A stretch of 64,000 nt of DNA, taken from positions 1 to 64,000 of the forward strand of contig NZ_WEHZ01000002.1 of the NCBI RefSeq assembly GCF_012641745.1, written 5' to 3'. Position 1 is the first letter of the stretch; each line of letters opens with the position of its first letter. A program made the position numbers and the translations under genes. Shown here one piece after another: positions 1 to 8,056 of this stretch. The notes under the pieces are model-generated. The model searched no databases, was not told where the DNA came from, and saw only the letters and a program-made list of their open reading frames with translations. The DNA comes from Pseudoalteromonas peptidolytica (GTDB lineage Bacteria; Pseudomonadota; Gammaproteobacteria; Enterobacterales; Alteromonadaceae).

Positions 1-22
1 AAACAACTCAACTAACTTATTC

Positions 23-167
23 ATGCCTGTTCCTTACTGGGTCACTTTCTTTTTTGGTCGAAAGATCTGATCTTGGAACAGGCATATAGTTCCCTAGTTT
101 TTAAATTCTTATCCCGAGCTGGGGTTATTTAGTGCTGTAATAACCTACTAAAGCGCTTGTACAAGCG
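23..167. repeat. Inverted repeats in the gene-free left edge
   Basis: The first 180 bases hold no convincing gene. They contain three dyads: an 11-bp perfect inverted repeat (ATGCCTGTTCC at 23-33 with its complement at 75-85), a GGTTATT/AATAACC stem around 122-146, and the 14-bp palindrome CGCTTGTACAAGCG at 154-167, which is followed on the plus strand by a T-rich run and could end a plus-strand transcript entering from the left. Function is unknown. Confidence 0.4.
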
Positions 168-182
168 GTATTTTTTGGAAAT

Positions 183-211
183 AAAAAGTAATGAAAGGCC
201 GATAACGGCCT
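183..211 (-). terminator. Rho-independent terminator of yacG
   Basis: On the minus strand a 6-bp stem AGGCCG/CGGCCT with a TTAT loop is followed by a T-rich tail. It begins a few bases after the yacG stop codon, which fits a terminator for that gene. Confidence 0.65.
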
Positions 212-214
212 CTA

Positions 215-457
215 CTACTCTTTGAAAAAACTGTCTTCATTTTTTGCTAAAGCAGCTTCGATGTCTTCAATTAAGCTTTGTGTATCTTGCTGAGTAAGTT
301 CGCCGGTTTTCATCGGGGAAGAAATCTTGTTAGATTCATCTGACCAGTCACCCAAATCAATAAGCTGACAGCGCTTAGAGCAAAATGGGCGAAATTGACT
401 CTTATCAGCCCACTCAACATCTTTTTGGCAGGTTGGGCATTTTACTATCGTCGGCAT
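215..457 (-). CDS. yacG: DNA gyrase inhibitor YacG (zinc-binding)
   Basis: Small zinc protein of 80 residues. The four zinc ligands are visible as C7-x2-C10 and C26-x3-C30, followed by the typical stretch LIDLGDW. In E. coli YacG (65 residues) binds GyrB and inhibits DNA gyrase; the same role is inferred here. The acidic C-terminal tail after the zinc fold is longer than in E. coli. In many gammaproteobacteria yacG follows coaE and zapD, but here the gene upstream is an unrelated amino-acid carrier 167 bp away, so the usual cluster is broken on that side. No strong ribosome binding site is seen. Confidence 0.9.
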   Translation of the reverse strand: MPTIVKCPTCQKDVEWADKSQFRPFCSKRCQLIDLGDWSDESNKISSPMKTGELTQQDTQSLIEDIEAALAKNEDSFFKE

Positions 458-574
458 AACGTGTTACAACTCATAACTTCATTTTCTGATGCTGTAAGTC
501 TAATGGTATTTAGAAGGTTTGTGAACTAAGTGCCTTAGTACTTTGTTTTACCGACTAAAAACTCTGGGTTTAAG

Positions 575-618
575 AGAGCCTAGTTCAGAAGTAGTGATAC
601 AACACTACCTCTGAACAG
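575..618. repeat. Long hairpin between tcyP and yacG
   Basis: An imperfect inverted repeat (GTTCAGA, GTAGTG with complements CACTAC, CTGAAC) lies just after the tcyP stop. It can form a long stem, but neither strand shows a good T-run directly after it, so it may be a weak terminator or an RNA-stability element. The remainder of 458-624 shows nothing else. Confidence 0.4.
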
Positions 619-624
619 ATTTAA

Positions 625-1986
625 TTAGGCCGCTTCATCCATATTTTTTTGTTTCAATAGTCTGCTTGTTACAGTACCTGCAGTCATTGAGCCTGATACA
701 TTGAGTGCCGTTCTTGCCATATCAATTAATGGCTCAATTGAAATTAGCAGTGCAGCAATTGTCACGGGAAGTCCCATAGCAGGTAACACAACTAGAGCTG
801 CGAAGGTGGCGCCACCGCCAACTCCTGCAATGCCAAATGAGCTAATTGCGACCATTGCGACTAAGGATACGATGAAGTCGATAGCAAAAGGGTCAACGCC
901 AACCGTTGGCGCAACCATGACCGCCAACATCGCAGGATAGATACCAGCACAACCATTTTGTCCGATTGTCGCACCAAATGAAGCGGATAAATTTGCGATG
1001 GCGGGAGGTACATTGAGCTTGTGGATCTGCGCTTCAACATTAAGTGGAATGGTTGCCGCAGAGCTACGAGAGGTGAAGGCAAACGTTAAAACAGGCCAAA
1101 TCTTTTGGAAAAACTGTTTTGGATTCTCTCCAACCAAAGTAACTAACAAGCCATGGACAACAAACATCAGTAAAATTGCCACATAAGACGCGATGATAAA
1201 GCCTAGTAGACTAACTATATCGGCCATACTTGATGTTGCTATTACTTTTGCCATCAAGCCTGCAACGCCATAAGGTGTAAGGGCGATGATCATACGTACA
1301 AGACGAAGTACAACGGCTTGTGCGCCCTCAACCGCATTCTTTATTGGGCTGCTTAAGTTTGACTCTTCCATGATGGCTCTACGGGCGGCAATACCAGTTA
1401 ATACGCCAAAAATTACCACAGCGATAATAGAGGTAGAACGTTCGCCTGTTAAGTCTGCAAATGGATTAGTTGGTACAAAGCTGAGCAACATTTGTGGGAT
1501 GGTTAAATCAGCGACTGTTGTTGCTCTTTGTTCAAGTACAGCAATTCGTGCAGTTTCGCGCGCGCCTTCCACCAAGCCCGCTGCACTTAGCCCAAATGCT
1601 TGAGTGATAAAAATACCAATCAGGGCAGCAATCGCCGTGGTAAATACTAATATAGCGATAGTGACAAAAGAAATCTTACCGAGAGAGCCTTGATTGTCGA
1701 GCTTGACCACTGCTGCAATCATAGACACTAATACCAGAGGCATGATCACCATTTTAAGCAAGTTTACATAGCCACTGCCAACAATAGCGACCCAATCTAA
1801 TACTGTTTGTTTAGTCGAGAGATCATTAGCGAAAACAAATTGTAGTGCGAGCCCAAATACACTACCGGCAACTAAGCCGAGTAATACAGTGCGAGAGAGC
1901 GTTTCAGCGCGCTGTTGAAAGCGATAAAGACCGAAAAGTATGGCAACAAACACCACCAATGCGGCGATAACAGCAAAAGACATCAT
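625..1986 (-). CDS. tcyP: L-cystine/dicarboxylate-family symporter TcyP-like
   Basis: Integral membrane carrier of 453 residues in the dicarboxylate/amino acid:cation symporter (DAACS) family. Its sequence closely follows E. coli YdjN/TcyP (463 residues, L-cystine uptake): shared stretches include GKISF near residue 103, the loop TFAFTSRSSAA, the block SFGATIGQNGCAG and the C-terminal ISIEPLIDMARTALNVSG. These are the re-entrant hairpin and substrate/sodium-binding segments of this fold. About eight hydrophobic spans are visible. Cystine as substrate is inferred from similarity. The start is the first of two adjacent ATG codons. The gene appears monocistronic. Confidence 0.85.
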   Translation of the reverse strand: MMSFAVIAALVVFVAILFGLYRFQQRAETLSRTVLLGLVAGSVFGLALQFVFANDLSTKQTVLDWVAIVGSGYVNLLKMVIMPLVLVSMIAAVVKLDNQGSLGKISFVTIAILVFTTAIAALIGIFITQAFGLSAAGLVEGARETARIAVLEQRATTVADLTIPQMLLSFVPTNPFADLTGERSTSIIAVVIFGVLTGIAARRAIMEESNLSSPIKNAVEGAQAVVLRLVRMIIALTPYGVAGLMAKVIATSSMADIVSLLGFIIASYVAILLMFVVHGLLVTLVGENPKQFFQKIWPVLTFAFTSRSSAATIPLNVEAQIHKLNVPPAIANLSASFGATIGQNGCAGIYPAMLAVMVAPTVGVDPFAIDFIVSLVAMVAISSFGIAGVGGGATFAALVVLPAMGLPVTIAALLISIEPLIDMARTALNVSGSMTAGTVTSRLLKQKNMDEAA

Positions 1987-2127
1987 GATACCTTTCGAAA
2001 CATTAAAAAATAACGCGCAACTATAGCGGTTTTAGTGATTTTGCTAAAATATTCTTTCACTATGGAATAGAACAAAAGGTTATCAAAACAGGTAAAAGTT
2101 TTCTAGGAGATACTAAGTTGTAGATCC

Positions 2128-2168
2128 TTACTTAACCGAAGCTCAGATTACTTAACCCAAGTTCAGGA
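2128..2168. repeat. Tandem ~20-bp direct repeat
   Basis: Two adjacent 20-bp units (TTACTTAACCGAAGCTCAGA, then TTACTTAACCCAAGTTCAGG) differ at a few positions. The core CCCAAGTTCAGG recurs upstream of erpA at 53706-53717, so this is a small dispersed repeat. No gene is seen around it. Confidence 0.6.
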
Positions 2169-2280
2169 TACTTACATTCACAGAGCTTGAAATGTTGAAC
2201 TTGATAAAAGTTAGTGAGGTTGAAGAGATATTTGTTGTTGCAAATGTATAGATAAAAAGCAATTGAATAAAGAAAGAGGA

Positions 2281-2466
2281 GATTGTTCCCCGGCTTCGTG
2301 GATGCCAATGTCAGCCCTTGAACCCTGAGGTTCAAGGCGGAGAGCAACAGCCTACCGTAGGCTTCTCGGTACATGCCGAGCATGCTCAATAGTAGACAAA
2401 CTGCTATCCTAAACGAAATTTATCGGCTCAGGGACTTAATCAGCTGTCCGACGAGCTAGGGAACAA
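2281..2466 (-). ncRNA. ssrS: 6S RNA
   Basis: Recognised by blocks shared with E. coli 6S RNA on the minus strand, in order: AGTCCCTGAGCCGAT near the 5' end, GAGCATGCTCGG followed by CCGAGAAGCCT, then CCTTGAACC/GGGTTCAAGGG near the 3' end. The two termini (GTTCCC near 2463 and GGGGAAC near 2284) pair, closing the long bulged rod typical of 6S RNA, which mimics an open promoter and sequesters sigma-70 RNA polymerase in stationary phase. Length about 186 nt compares with 184 in E. coli. In E. coli ssrS sits between zapA and fau; here it lies about 36 kb from fau and next to rluA. The ORF that overlaps it on the same strand (2132-2389) is spurious. Ends are estimated from pairing. Confidence 0.92.
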
Positions 2467-2470
2467 CTAC

Positions 2471-2476
2471 AGTATA
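2471..2476 (-). promoter_or_regulatory. -10 element of the ssrS promoter
   Basis: Minus-strand TATACT lies about five bases upstream of the inferred 6S RNA 5' end, a good fit to a sigma-70 -10 box. The -35 region is weak. A second possible promoter (TTGACA with TATGGT) lies further upstream, near 2505-2525, which would mirror the two-promoter arrangement of E. coli ssrS. Confidence 0.6.
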
Positions 2477-2639
2477 TAAAACATCTGCCGATCACGAAAC
2501 CATAGTATTGCAATTTTTGTGTCAACCGCGTGGTTTTTCCCCAGTTTGCTTAGTGACTGACCAAGCGTTAATCTGGGCGTTAACTTCGGCTCAATATTTA
2601 CTCCATTATTATTAGTTTATTCCTTATCTACATCTTAAG

Positions 2640-3293
2640 TTAAAAAGGTGTGGGGGCAGTAAAGGTCATCATCTCATTGGTTGTGGGATGTGAAATTTGC
2701 AACATCTGTGCATGTAATTGCAGCCGCTTCGCTGCTGCTAATGCTTCATCTTTGGCATATAGTCGATCGCCAAGAATGACATGTCCAAGCGAAAGCATAT
2801 GTACTCTGAGTTGATGAGAACGTCCAGTGATCGGAGTCAATTTAACTCGGGTGGCCTGCGCTTCATATTCGATGACTTCAAAATGCGTTAATGAAGGCTT
2901 TCCTGTTTCATGGCAAACCATTTGTTTTGGGCGATTTGGCCAATCACACACAAGTGGTAAATCAACAGAGCCCGTTTGTTGCTGTAATTTGCCATGAACT
3001 CGAGCGATGTAGTATTTGTGGGTTAAGCGGTCTTGAAATTGGATGCTCAGGTGTCGATGCGCTGCTTTGTGCATGGCAAGGCATAATACGCCCGATGTTG
3101 CCATATCAAGGCGGTGTACAATTCTTGCTGTGGGGTAAACAAAATTTACTCTGGCGATAGCGCTGTCCCAGTGTTTTGGATCTTTGCCTGGTACAGTAAG
3201 TAACCCACTGGGCTTATTGATCACTAACATATCTTCATCTTGGTACAAAATGTCAAGATAGGGAGAAAGGGGGGGAGCGTAATTTAATAACAC
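2640..3293 (-). CDS. rluA: Dual-specificity 23S rRNA/tRNA pseudouridine synthase RluA
   Basis: Pseudouridine synthase of the RluA family, 217 residues (E. coli 219). It converts U746 of 23S rRNA and U32 of several tRNAs in E. coli. The catalytic motif HRLDMATSG is present with the nucleophilic aspartate at about residue 63, along with CDWPNRPKQ and PITGRSHQLRVHML. A longer frame begins at a TTG at 3314, but GTG at 3293 is preceded by AGAGG at good spacing and aligns with the E. coli start (both lead into NY-x-PP), so I chose it. A minus-strand TATAAT at 3331-3336 suggests its own promoter. The rapA neighbour is conserved in E. coli. Confidence 0.93.
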   Translation of the reverse strand: MLLNYAPPLSPYLDILYQDEDMLVINKPSGLLTVPGKDPKHWDSAIARVNFVYPTARIVHRLDMATSGVLCLAMHKAAHRHLSIQFQDRLTHKYYIARVHGKLQQQTGSVDLPLVCDWPNRPKQMVCHETGKPSLTHFEVIEYEAQATRVKLTPITGRSHQLRVHMLSLGHVILGDRLYAKDEALAAAKRLQLHAQMLQISHPTTNEMMTFTAPTPF

Positions 3294-3355
3294 CAGCTGC
3301 CTCTGTATGAACAAGAACCAAGCCGGGTATTATATATGAGTTGCTTATTAAGCGG

Positions 3356-3389
3356 TAGCATGAAGAGAGCCGCAGCTCTCTTCATGCTA
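3356..3389. terminator. 15-bp perfect hairpin after rapA
   Basis: TAGCATGAAGAGAGC at 3356-3370 is perfectly complementary to 3375-3389 around a CGCA loop. It sits just after the rapA stop codon and before the rluA promoter. A terminator or attenuator between the two genes is likely, although no U-run follows directly on the minus strand. Confidence 0.5.
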
Positions 3390-3394
3390 GGGAG

Positions 3395-6292
3395 TTACTG
3401 GTTCGCAACCACAATCAAACGAATAGCGTCTAACTTAAGCTGTGCTTTTTCAATGTGTGTGCTCAGCTCCGCTCTTTGTTTATCAAAAACCTTTATCTCT
3501 TCGTCGCGAATATTAGGATTGATGGCTTTTAGTGCTTGCAGACGACCTTGCTCATCACCGAGTTGCTTTTGCATTTTGTCCATCGCACTGGCTTGAATAC
3601 TTTCAAGCTGAGTTTGGGCAATATCGCTTGCTTGTGTGATAAGTGGATGGATTGCGCTTTGTAGTGCATTTACAAGTTTACTACCTGTTTGTCTGCCAAC
3701 GGCAGAAAGTTGCTGATTGAAAGCATCAAATGCAACATTTTGTGCTAAGTCGTTCCCGCCTTTGTCCATTAGCACGCGAATTGGTGTGGGAGGTAAAAAG
3801 CGACCTAATTGCAGTGACTTAGGTGCCGAAGACTCAGCCACAAAGATCAATTCAACAAAGAAAGTGCCTACAGGTAACTTGTTGTTTTTCAACAGCGCAA
3901 CGGATGCACAGCCAAAGTCGTCGTTGCAAATCATATCCATGACGCCACTGACTATAGGGTGATCCCAGCTAATAAAATGCGCATCTTCTTGCGATAATGC
4001 TGTGTCGCGATCAAAGGTTACCGTGATCCCGTCGTCTTTTAAGCATGGAAACGATGGGTTTAGCATGTGCTCAGTAGGCTTCAGGATAATGGTATTCTCG
4101 CCTTTGTCCTCTTGATTAACACCAAAAGTATCAAACACATTAATCATGAATGCAGGCAAGATTACGTCGTTATCAAGCGCTTCGATTTCAGCAACGATGT
4201 TATCTGTCTTACCTTGACCACTAGAGTGAAGCTCAAGTAGACGGTCTCGGCCTTGCTCCATCTTTGTGCGCAGCTGTGCATTTTCTTTTGCGGCTTGCTC
4301 TAATAATGGATCTAGCTCGTCTTCGTCACAATTATGTTCAGCAATTAGCGCCAGCAAATCATCAGAGAAAGATTTATACAGCATTTGTCCTGTTGTGCTG
4401 GTGGTTTCAAACGCATCTAAGCCTTCGTGATACCAACGTAGTAATACTTCTTGTGCGGTGTTTTCAAAGTAAGGCACATGAATATTGATATCATGTTTTT
4501 GACCAATACGGTCAAGGCGACCAATACGTTGCTCAAGCAAGTCAGGGTTAAGCGGCAGATCAAATAGCACTAAGTGATGTGAGAACTGGAAGTTTCGACC
4601 TTCAGAGCCAATTTCTGAACAAAGCAATACTTGCGCACTATCGTATTCATCGGCAAAAAATGCCGCCGCACGGTCACGCTCGATAATCGACATGCCTTCG
4701 TGGAATACTGCCGCTTTAATGGCTTCACGTTCACGTAACACCTGCTCAAGGCTAATCGCGGTTTCTGCTTTGGCACAAATAAGGAGTACTTTTTCATGCT
4801 TTAGCTCTTTTAATTTAGCAATTAACCACTCAACGCGGGGGTCGAACTGTGCCCAGCCGCTTCCTTCACCTTCAAATTCTTGGAAGATTTTTTCAGGGAA
4901 TAATGCACGCATCGCGTTAAATTCAGGGCTTTGAATGCCGCCAATGTTACCCATTACCGACATTGCTGTTTTGTATTGCTTAGGTAGAGGTACTGGGTAT
5001 TGATGTAATAAACGACTTGGGTAGCCATCAATGCCACTACGGCTATTTCTAAATAGAATACGGCCAGTACCATGGCGGTCTAATAGCATAGACAAGATTT
5101 CAGCTTTGGCGTCGCTATCGCCATTTTGTGCCTTTGCTAGCAGCTCTGAAATATCGGTTTCTTTTAGCAATGTACAAAGTGTTTGCTCTTCTTTTGCATC
5201 TAGCTTTTTATCTTGCAGTAAGTTGTTCGCGGCTTCTGCAACTTCTTTATAGTGGCTTTCCTCTTCTACAAACACGTCGTAATCATAGAAACGGTCAGGG
5301 TCTAGTAGCTGCAAACGCGCAAAGTGACTGCGGTGCCCAAGCTGATCTGGTGTTGCAGTTAGCAAGATCAATCCAGGAATGTCTTGAGCAAGTTCTGCAA
5401 TACGTTGATACTCAGTGCTTGGCTTTTCCTTAGTGACTGTCAGGTGGTGCGCTTCATCGACAATCAGTAGATCCCAATCGGCGAGTGTAGCTTGCTCAAA
5501 CCAGCGGCGCTTTTTGGTAATAAATTCTAGACTAACCAGTACCAGTTGTTCTGTTTCGAATACATTCGGTGCATCTGCATACGCTTCACTACAACGCTCT
5601 TCGTCAAAAATAGAAAAGTGCAGGTTAAAGCGGCGTAGCATCTCGACTAACCATTGATGTTGCAAGTTTTCAGGAACTACAATCAACACACGGTTGGCAC
5701 GGCCAGATAAGATTTGCTGGTGTAAAATCATACCTGCTTCAATGGTTTTACCTAGGCCTACTTCATCAGACAGAAGTACGCGAGGTGCAAAACGCTTACC
5801 GACTTCATCGGCAATGTAAAGCTGGTGCGGAATAAGGCTTGCACGCTGACCTATCAACCCTTTGAGATGAGACTGTTCTTTATCAAACTGATGCTGCCAA
5901 GTTTGATAACGTAGCGTATAACGGTCAAAACGATCGATCTGGCCTGCGAATAGACGGTCTTGAGGTTTATTGAATTTAAGGAAGTGATCAAGAAAGGTCT
6001 CTTTAAATGAAGTCTCTTCTTCATTGTCAACTCGAGTACCATGATAGCAAAATAGTCCATTTTGCTCTTCCACGCTGTCAACACGCAGTTCCCACTCTTC
6101 AACATGGCGGATCACATCGCCTGGGTTGAATACCACTCGAGTTACAGGTGCTTCCTGTACTGAGTAAACACGGTTTTCTCCGCTAGCAGGAAATAAAATA
6201 GTCACTTGACGCCCCTCAAGTGCCACTATCGTGCCCAATCCTAAATCTGATTCCGTATCGCTGATCCAGCGCTGACCTAAGGAAAAATTCAT
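3395..6292 (-). CDS. rapA: RNA polymerase-associated ATPase RapA (HepA)
   Basis: Swi2/Snf2-family ATPase of 965 residues (E. coli RapA 968) that binds RNA polymerase and helps recycle it from stalled post-termination complexes. Visible parts: N-terminal Tudor-like region beginning FSLGQRWISDTESDLGLG, Walker A DEVGLGKT with Lys near residue 182, DEAH box (VDEAHHL) near residue 280, LLTATP motif III, and helicase C motifs including EIGSEGRNFQF and QRIGRLDRIGQ around residues 560-600. The C-terminal third is the RapA-specific region. The gene is divergent from phoH across 294 bp. Complete and ordinary for the family. Confidence 0.97.
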   Translation of the reverse strand: MNFSLGQRWISDTESDLGLGTIVALEGRQVTILFPASGENRVYSVQEAPVTRVVFNPGDVIRHVEEWELRVDSVEEQNGLFCYHGTRVDNEEETSFKETFLDHFLKFNKPQDRLFAGQIDRFDRYTLRYQTWQHQFDKEQSHLKGLIGQRASLIPHQLYIADEVGKRFAPRVLLSDEVGLGKTIEAGMILHQQILSGRANRVLIVVPENLQHQWLVEMLRRFNLHFSIFDEERCSEAYADAPNVFETEQLVLVSLEFITKKRRWFEQATLADWDLLIVDEAHHLTVTKEKPSTEYQRIAELAQDIPGLILLTATPDQLGHRSHFARLQLLDPDRFYDYDVFVEEESHYKEVAEAANNLLQDKKLDAKEEQTLCTLLKETDISELLAKAQNGDSDAKAEILSMLLDRHGTGRILFRNSRSGIDGYPSRLLHQYPVPLPKQYKTAMSVMGNIGGIQSPEFNAMRALFPEKIFQEFEGEGSGWAQFDPRVEWLIAKLKELKHEKVLLICAKAETAISLEQVLREREAIKAAVFHEGMSIIERDRAAAFFADEYDSAQVLLCSEIGSEGRNFQFSHHLVLFDLPLNPDLLEQRIGRLDRIGQKHDINIHVPYFENTAQEVLLRWYHEGLDAFETTSTTGQMLYKSFSDDLLALIAEHNCDEDELDPLLEQAAKENAQLRTKMEQGRDRLLELHSSGQGKTDNIVAEIEALDNDVILPAFMINVFDTFGVNQEDKGENTIILKPTEHMLNPSFPCLKDDGITVTFDRDTALSQEDAHFISWDHPIVSGVMDMICNDDFGCASVALLKNNKLPVGTFFVELIFVAESSAPKSLQLGRFLPPTPIRVLMDKGGNDLAQNVAFDAFNQQLSAVGRQTGSKLVNALQSAIHPLITQASDIAQTQLESIQASAMDKMQKQLGDEQGRLQALKAINPNIRDEEIKVFDKQRAELSTHIEKAQLKLDAIRLIVVANQ

Positions 6293-6464
6293 GGTTATCT
6301 CGTCTATGCAGAAAAAAGGCGGCTATGTTACCTATTCACGCCCATTTGTTCAATATGAAAGTCTGTACACTGCTTTACAAATCAAGCTTGACAAGGAGCT
6401 GGACGAAATTGGCATGCCATTAGCCAACTAGTTGTTTTTTAACAAAACGCAAGTTGTATTTTCT

Positions 6465-6493
6465 TTTGTCATAAAAGCGACTTTTATGACAAA
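6465..6493. promoter_or_regulatory. Perfect 13-bp inverted repeat between rapA and phoH
   Basis: TTTGTCATAAAAG and its exact complement flank a CGA triplet. Further right, CTATACCCAA (about 6510-6519) and its complement TTGGGTATAG (about 6547-6556) form a second 10-bp dyad. Both lie in the divergent rapA/phoH promoter region and could be operators or RNA hairpins in the phoH leader. Confidence 0.45.
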
Positions 6494-6586
6494 TAGACTA
6501 AACTTGACCTATACCCAAAGCATAATTTGTCACACTCACCGTGTATTGGGTATAGCATAATAATCTGTAAACAACAGGAATGCGCT

Positions 6587-7987
6587 ATGGTAAAACAAGA
6601 TAAAGACCATAAAGTATACGTACTAGACACCAACGTACTTCTCCACGAACCACTCGCTTACCTTTCTTTCCAAGAGCATGACGTTGTCGTTCCCATGACA
6701 GTTTTAGAAGAACTTGACCACATCAAAGATAGAAAGAGTGATGTAAGTAGAGATGCGAGAGTTGCAATTCGCGGATTAGATGATGTACTGCGCGATGCAA
6801 CGCCAGAGCAAATGCTAGAGGGGGTAGCGCTACCAACATTAAAACTTGAAAACCACAGAACGCCAAGTTCGGGAAAGTTGATAATTGTTAATGATCATTT
6901 ATTTCCTGACTCTATATCAGGGTTACCTGGTAATGAAAATGACCATAGGATCATCAACTGTGCGGTACATTTACAAACGCAATATAGTGACAAAAAAGTC
7001 TTATTGGTTACCAAAGACATTAACATGCGGCTAAAAGCGAAGGGGGCTGGGCTTAAATATGTAGAAGACTATCGCACTGATCAGCTGATAGATGATATTG
7101 CATTACTTACCAGTGGGTTTAAAAAGGTTGATGGCGATTTTTGGCAAGATGTTGGGGAGTGTCAAACGCAGCAAAATGGCCGTTATACTATCCATGAGGT
7201 ACCAAAATCATTGGTGCCTGATGTGTTTTGCAACGAGTATCTTATTGATGATACCAATCATTTTGCAGCGCGAGTGGTGGGGTATGATGATGAGCACATC
7301 AGATTAAAAGACCTTGGTGTTGAGCGCCTAATGCACCGTCAAGCATGGGGGGTAAAACCAAAGAATATAAACCAAGGTATGGCATTGGATGCGTTACTTG
7401 ATACTGATATTGAACTGGTGATACTAACAGGGCCTGCGGGTTGCGGTAAGACATTACTAGCGCTTGCGAGCGCACTAGAGATGATTATTGAAAAAGGTAT
7501 TTACGACAAAGTCATTGTGACGCGTAACACACCTGAAATCGCAGAGAGTATCGGATTTTTACCCGGCACCGAGGAAGAAAAAATGGCGCCTTGGCTTGCA
7601 GCCATCACCGATACTTTAGAGGTGCTTCATAAACATGATGAAAGCCCTGTCACGAGTCGAAACTACATCATGGAGAAAGCAAATATCCAATTTAAGTCGG
7701 TGAACTTTATGCGTGGCCGCAGTATTCAAAATGCGGTCGTTATTTTGGATGAGAGCCAAAACTTAACCGCCTCGCAATTAAAAACCATTATTACTCGCTG
7801 TGGCGAGGGCACTAAGCTTATTTGTACCGGCAACTTGGCACAGATAGACAGTAATTATCTAACCCCAGTTACGTCTGGATTGACTTATATTGTGGAGCGA
7901 TTTAAAGACTTTGAAGGCAGTGCTACCATCAATTTAAATGGCGTTGTAAGGAGTCGCTTAGCCAGTTTTGCAGAAGAAAATTTATAA
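6587..7987 (+). CDS. PIN-domain PhoH-family ATPase
   Basis: Two-domain protein of 466 residues: an N-terminal PIN (nuclease-like) domain with VYVLDTNVLLHEP and conserved acidic residues over residues 1-150, then a PhoH-type P-loop ATPase with Walker A GPAGCGKT around residues 281-288 and Walker B VVILDESQ. This fusion is known as PhoH2 or YlaK type and has been linked to RNA unwinding and cleavage; the precise role here is unknown. An upstream in-frame ATG at 6527 exists, but ATG 6587 has AGGAATG upstream at reasonable spacing and starts directly before the PIN fold. It is followed 69 bp later by the hybrid kinase and may be co-transcribed. Confidence 0.88.
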   Translation: MVKQDKDHKVYVLDTNVLLHEPLAYLSFQEHDVVVPMTVLEELDHIKDRKSDVSRDARVAIRGLDDVLRDATPEQMLEGVALPTLKLENHRTPSSGKLIIVNDHLFPDSISGLPGNENDHRIINCAVHLQTQYSDKKVLLVTKDINMRLKAKGAGLKYVEDYRTDQLIDDIALLTSGFKKVDGDFWQDVGECQTQQNGRYTIHEVPKSLVPDVFCNEYLIDDTNHFAARVVGYDDEHIRLKDLGVERLMHRQAWGVKPKNINQGMALDALLDTDIELVILTGPAGCGKTLLALASALEMIIEKGIYDKVIVTRNTPEIAESIGFLPGTEEEKMAPWLAAITDTLEVLHKHDESPVTSRNYIMEKANIQFKSVNFMRGRSIQNAVVILDESQNLTASQLKTIITRCGEGTKLICTGNLAQIDSNYLTPVTSGLTYIVERFKDFEGSATINLNGVVRSRLASFAEENL

Positions 7988-8056
7988 CTTGCCTTGAATC
8001 GGCTGGCTCGTTACTCTTTTGAATACGTATGTGTGCAAACGGGAATGAGCCAGTAA

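Noticed and set aside
1..180. attC or insertion-sequence end
   Set aside because: Inverted repeats are present but there is no integrase, transposase or conserved attC core.
2132..2389. 85-residue ORF on the minus strand
   Set aside because: It covers the 6S RNA, whose conserved blocks explain the sequence better.
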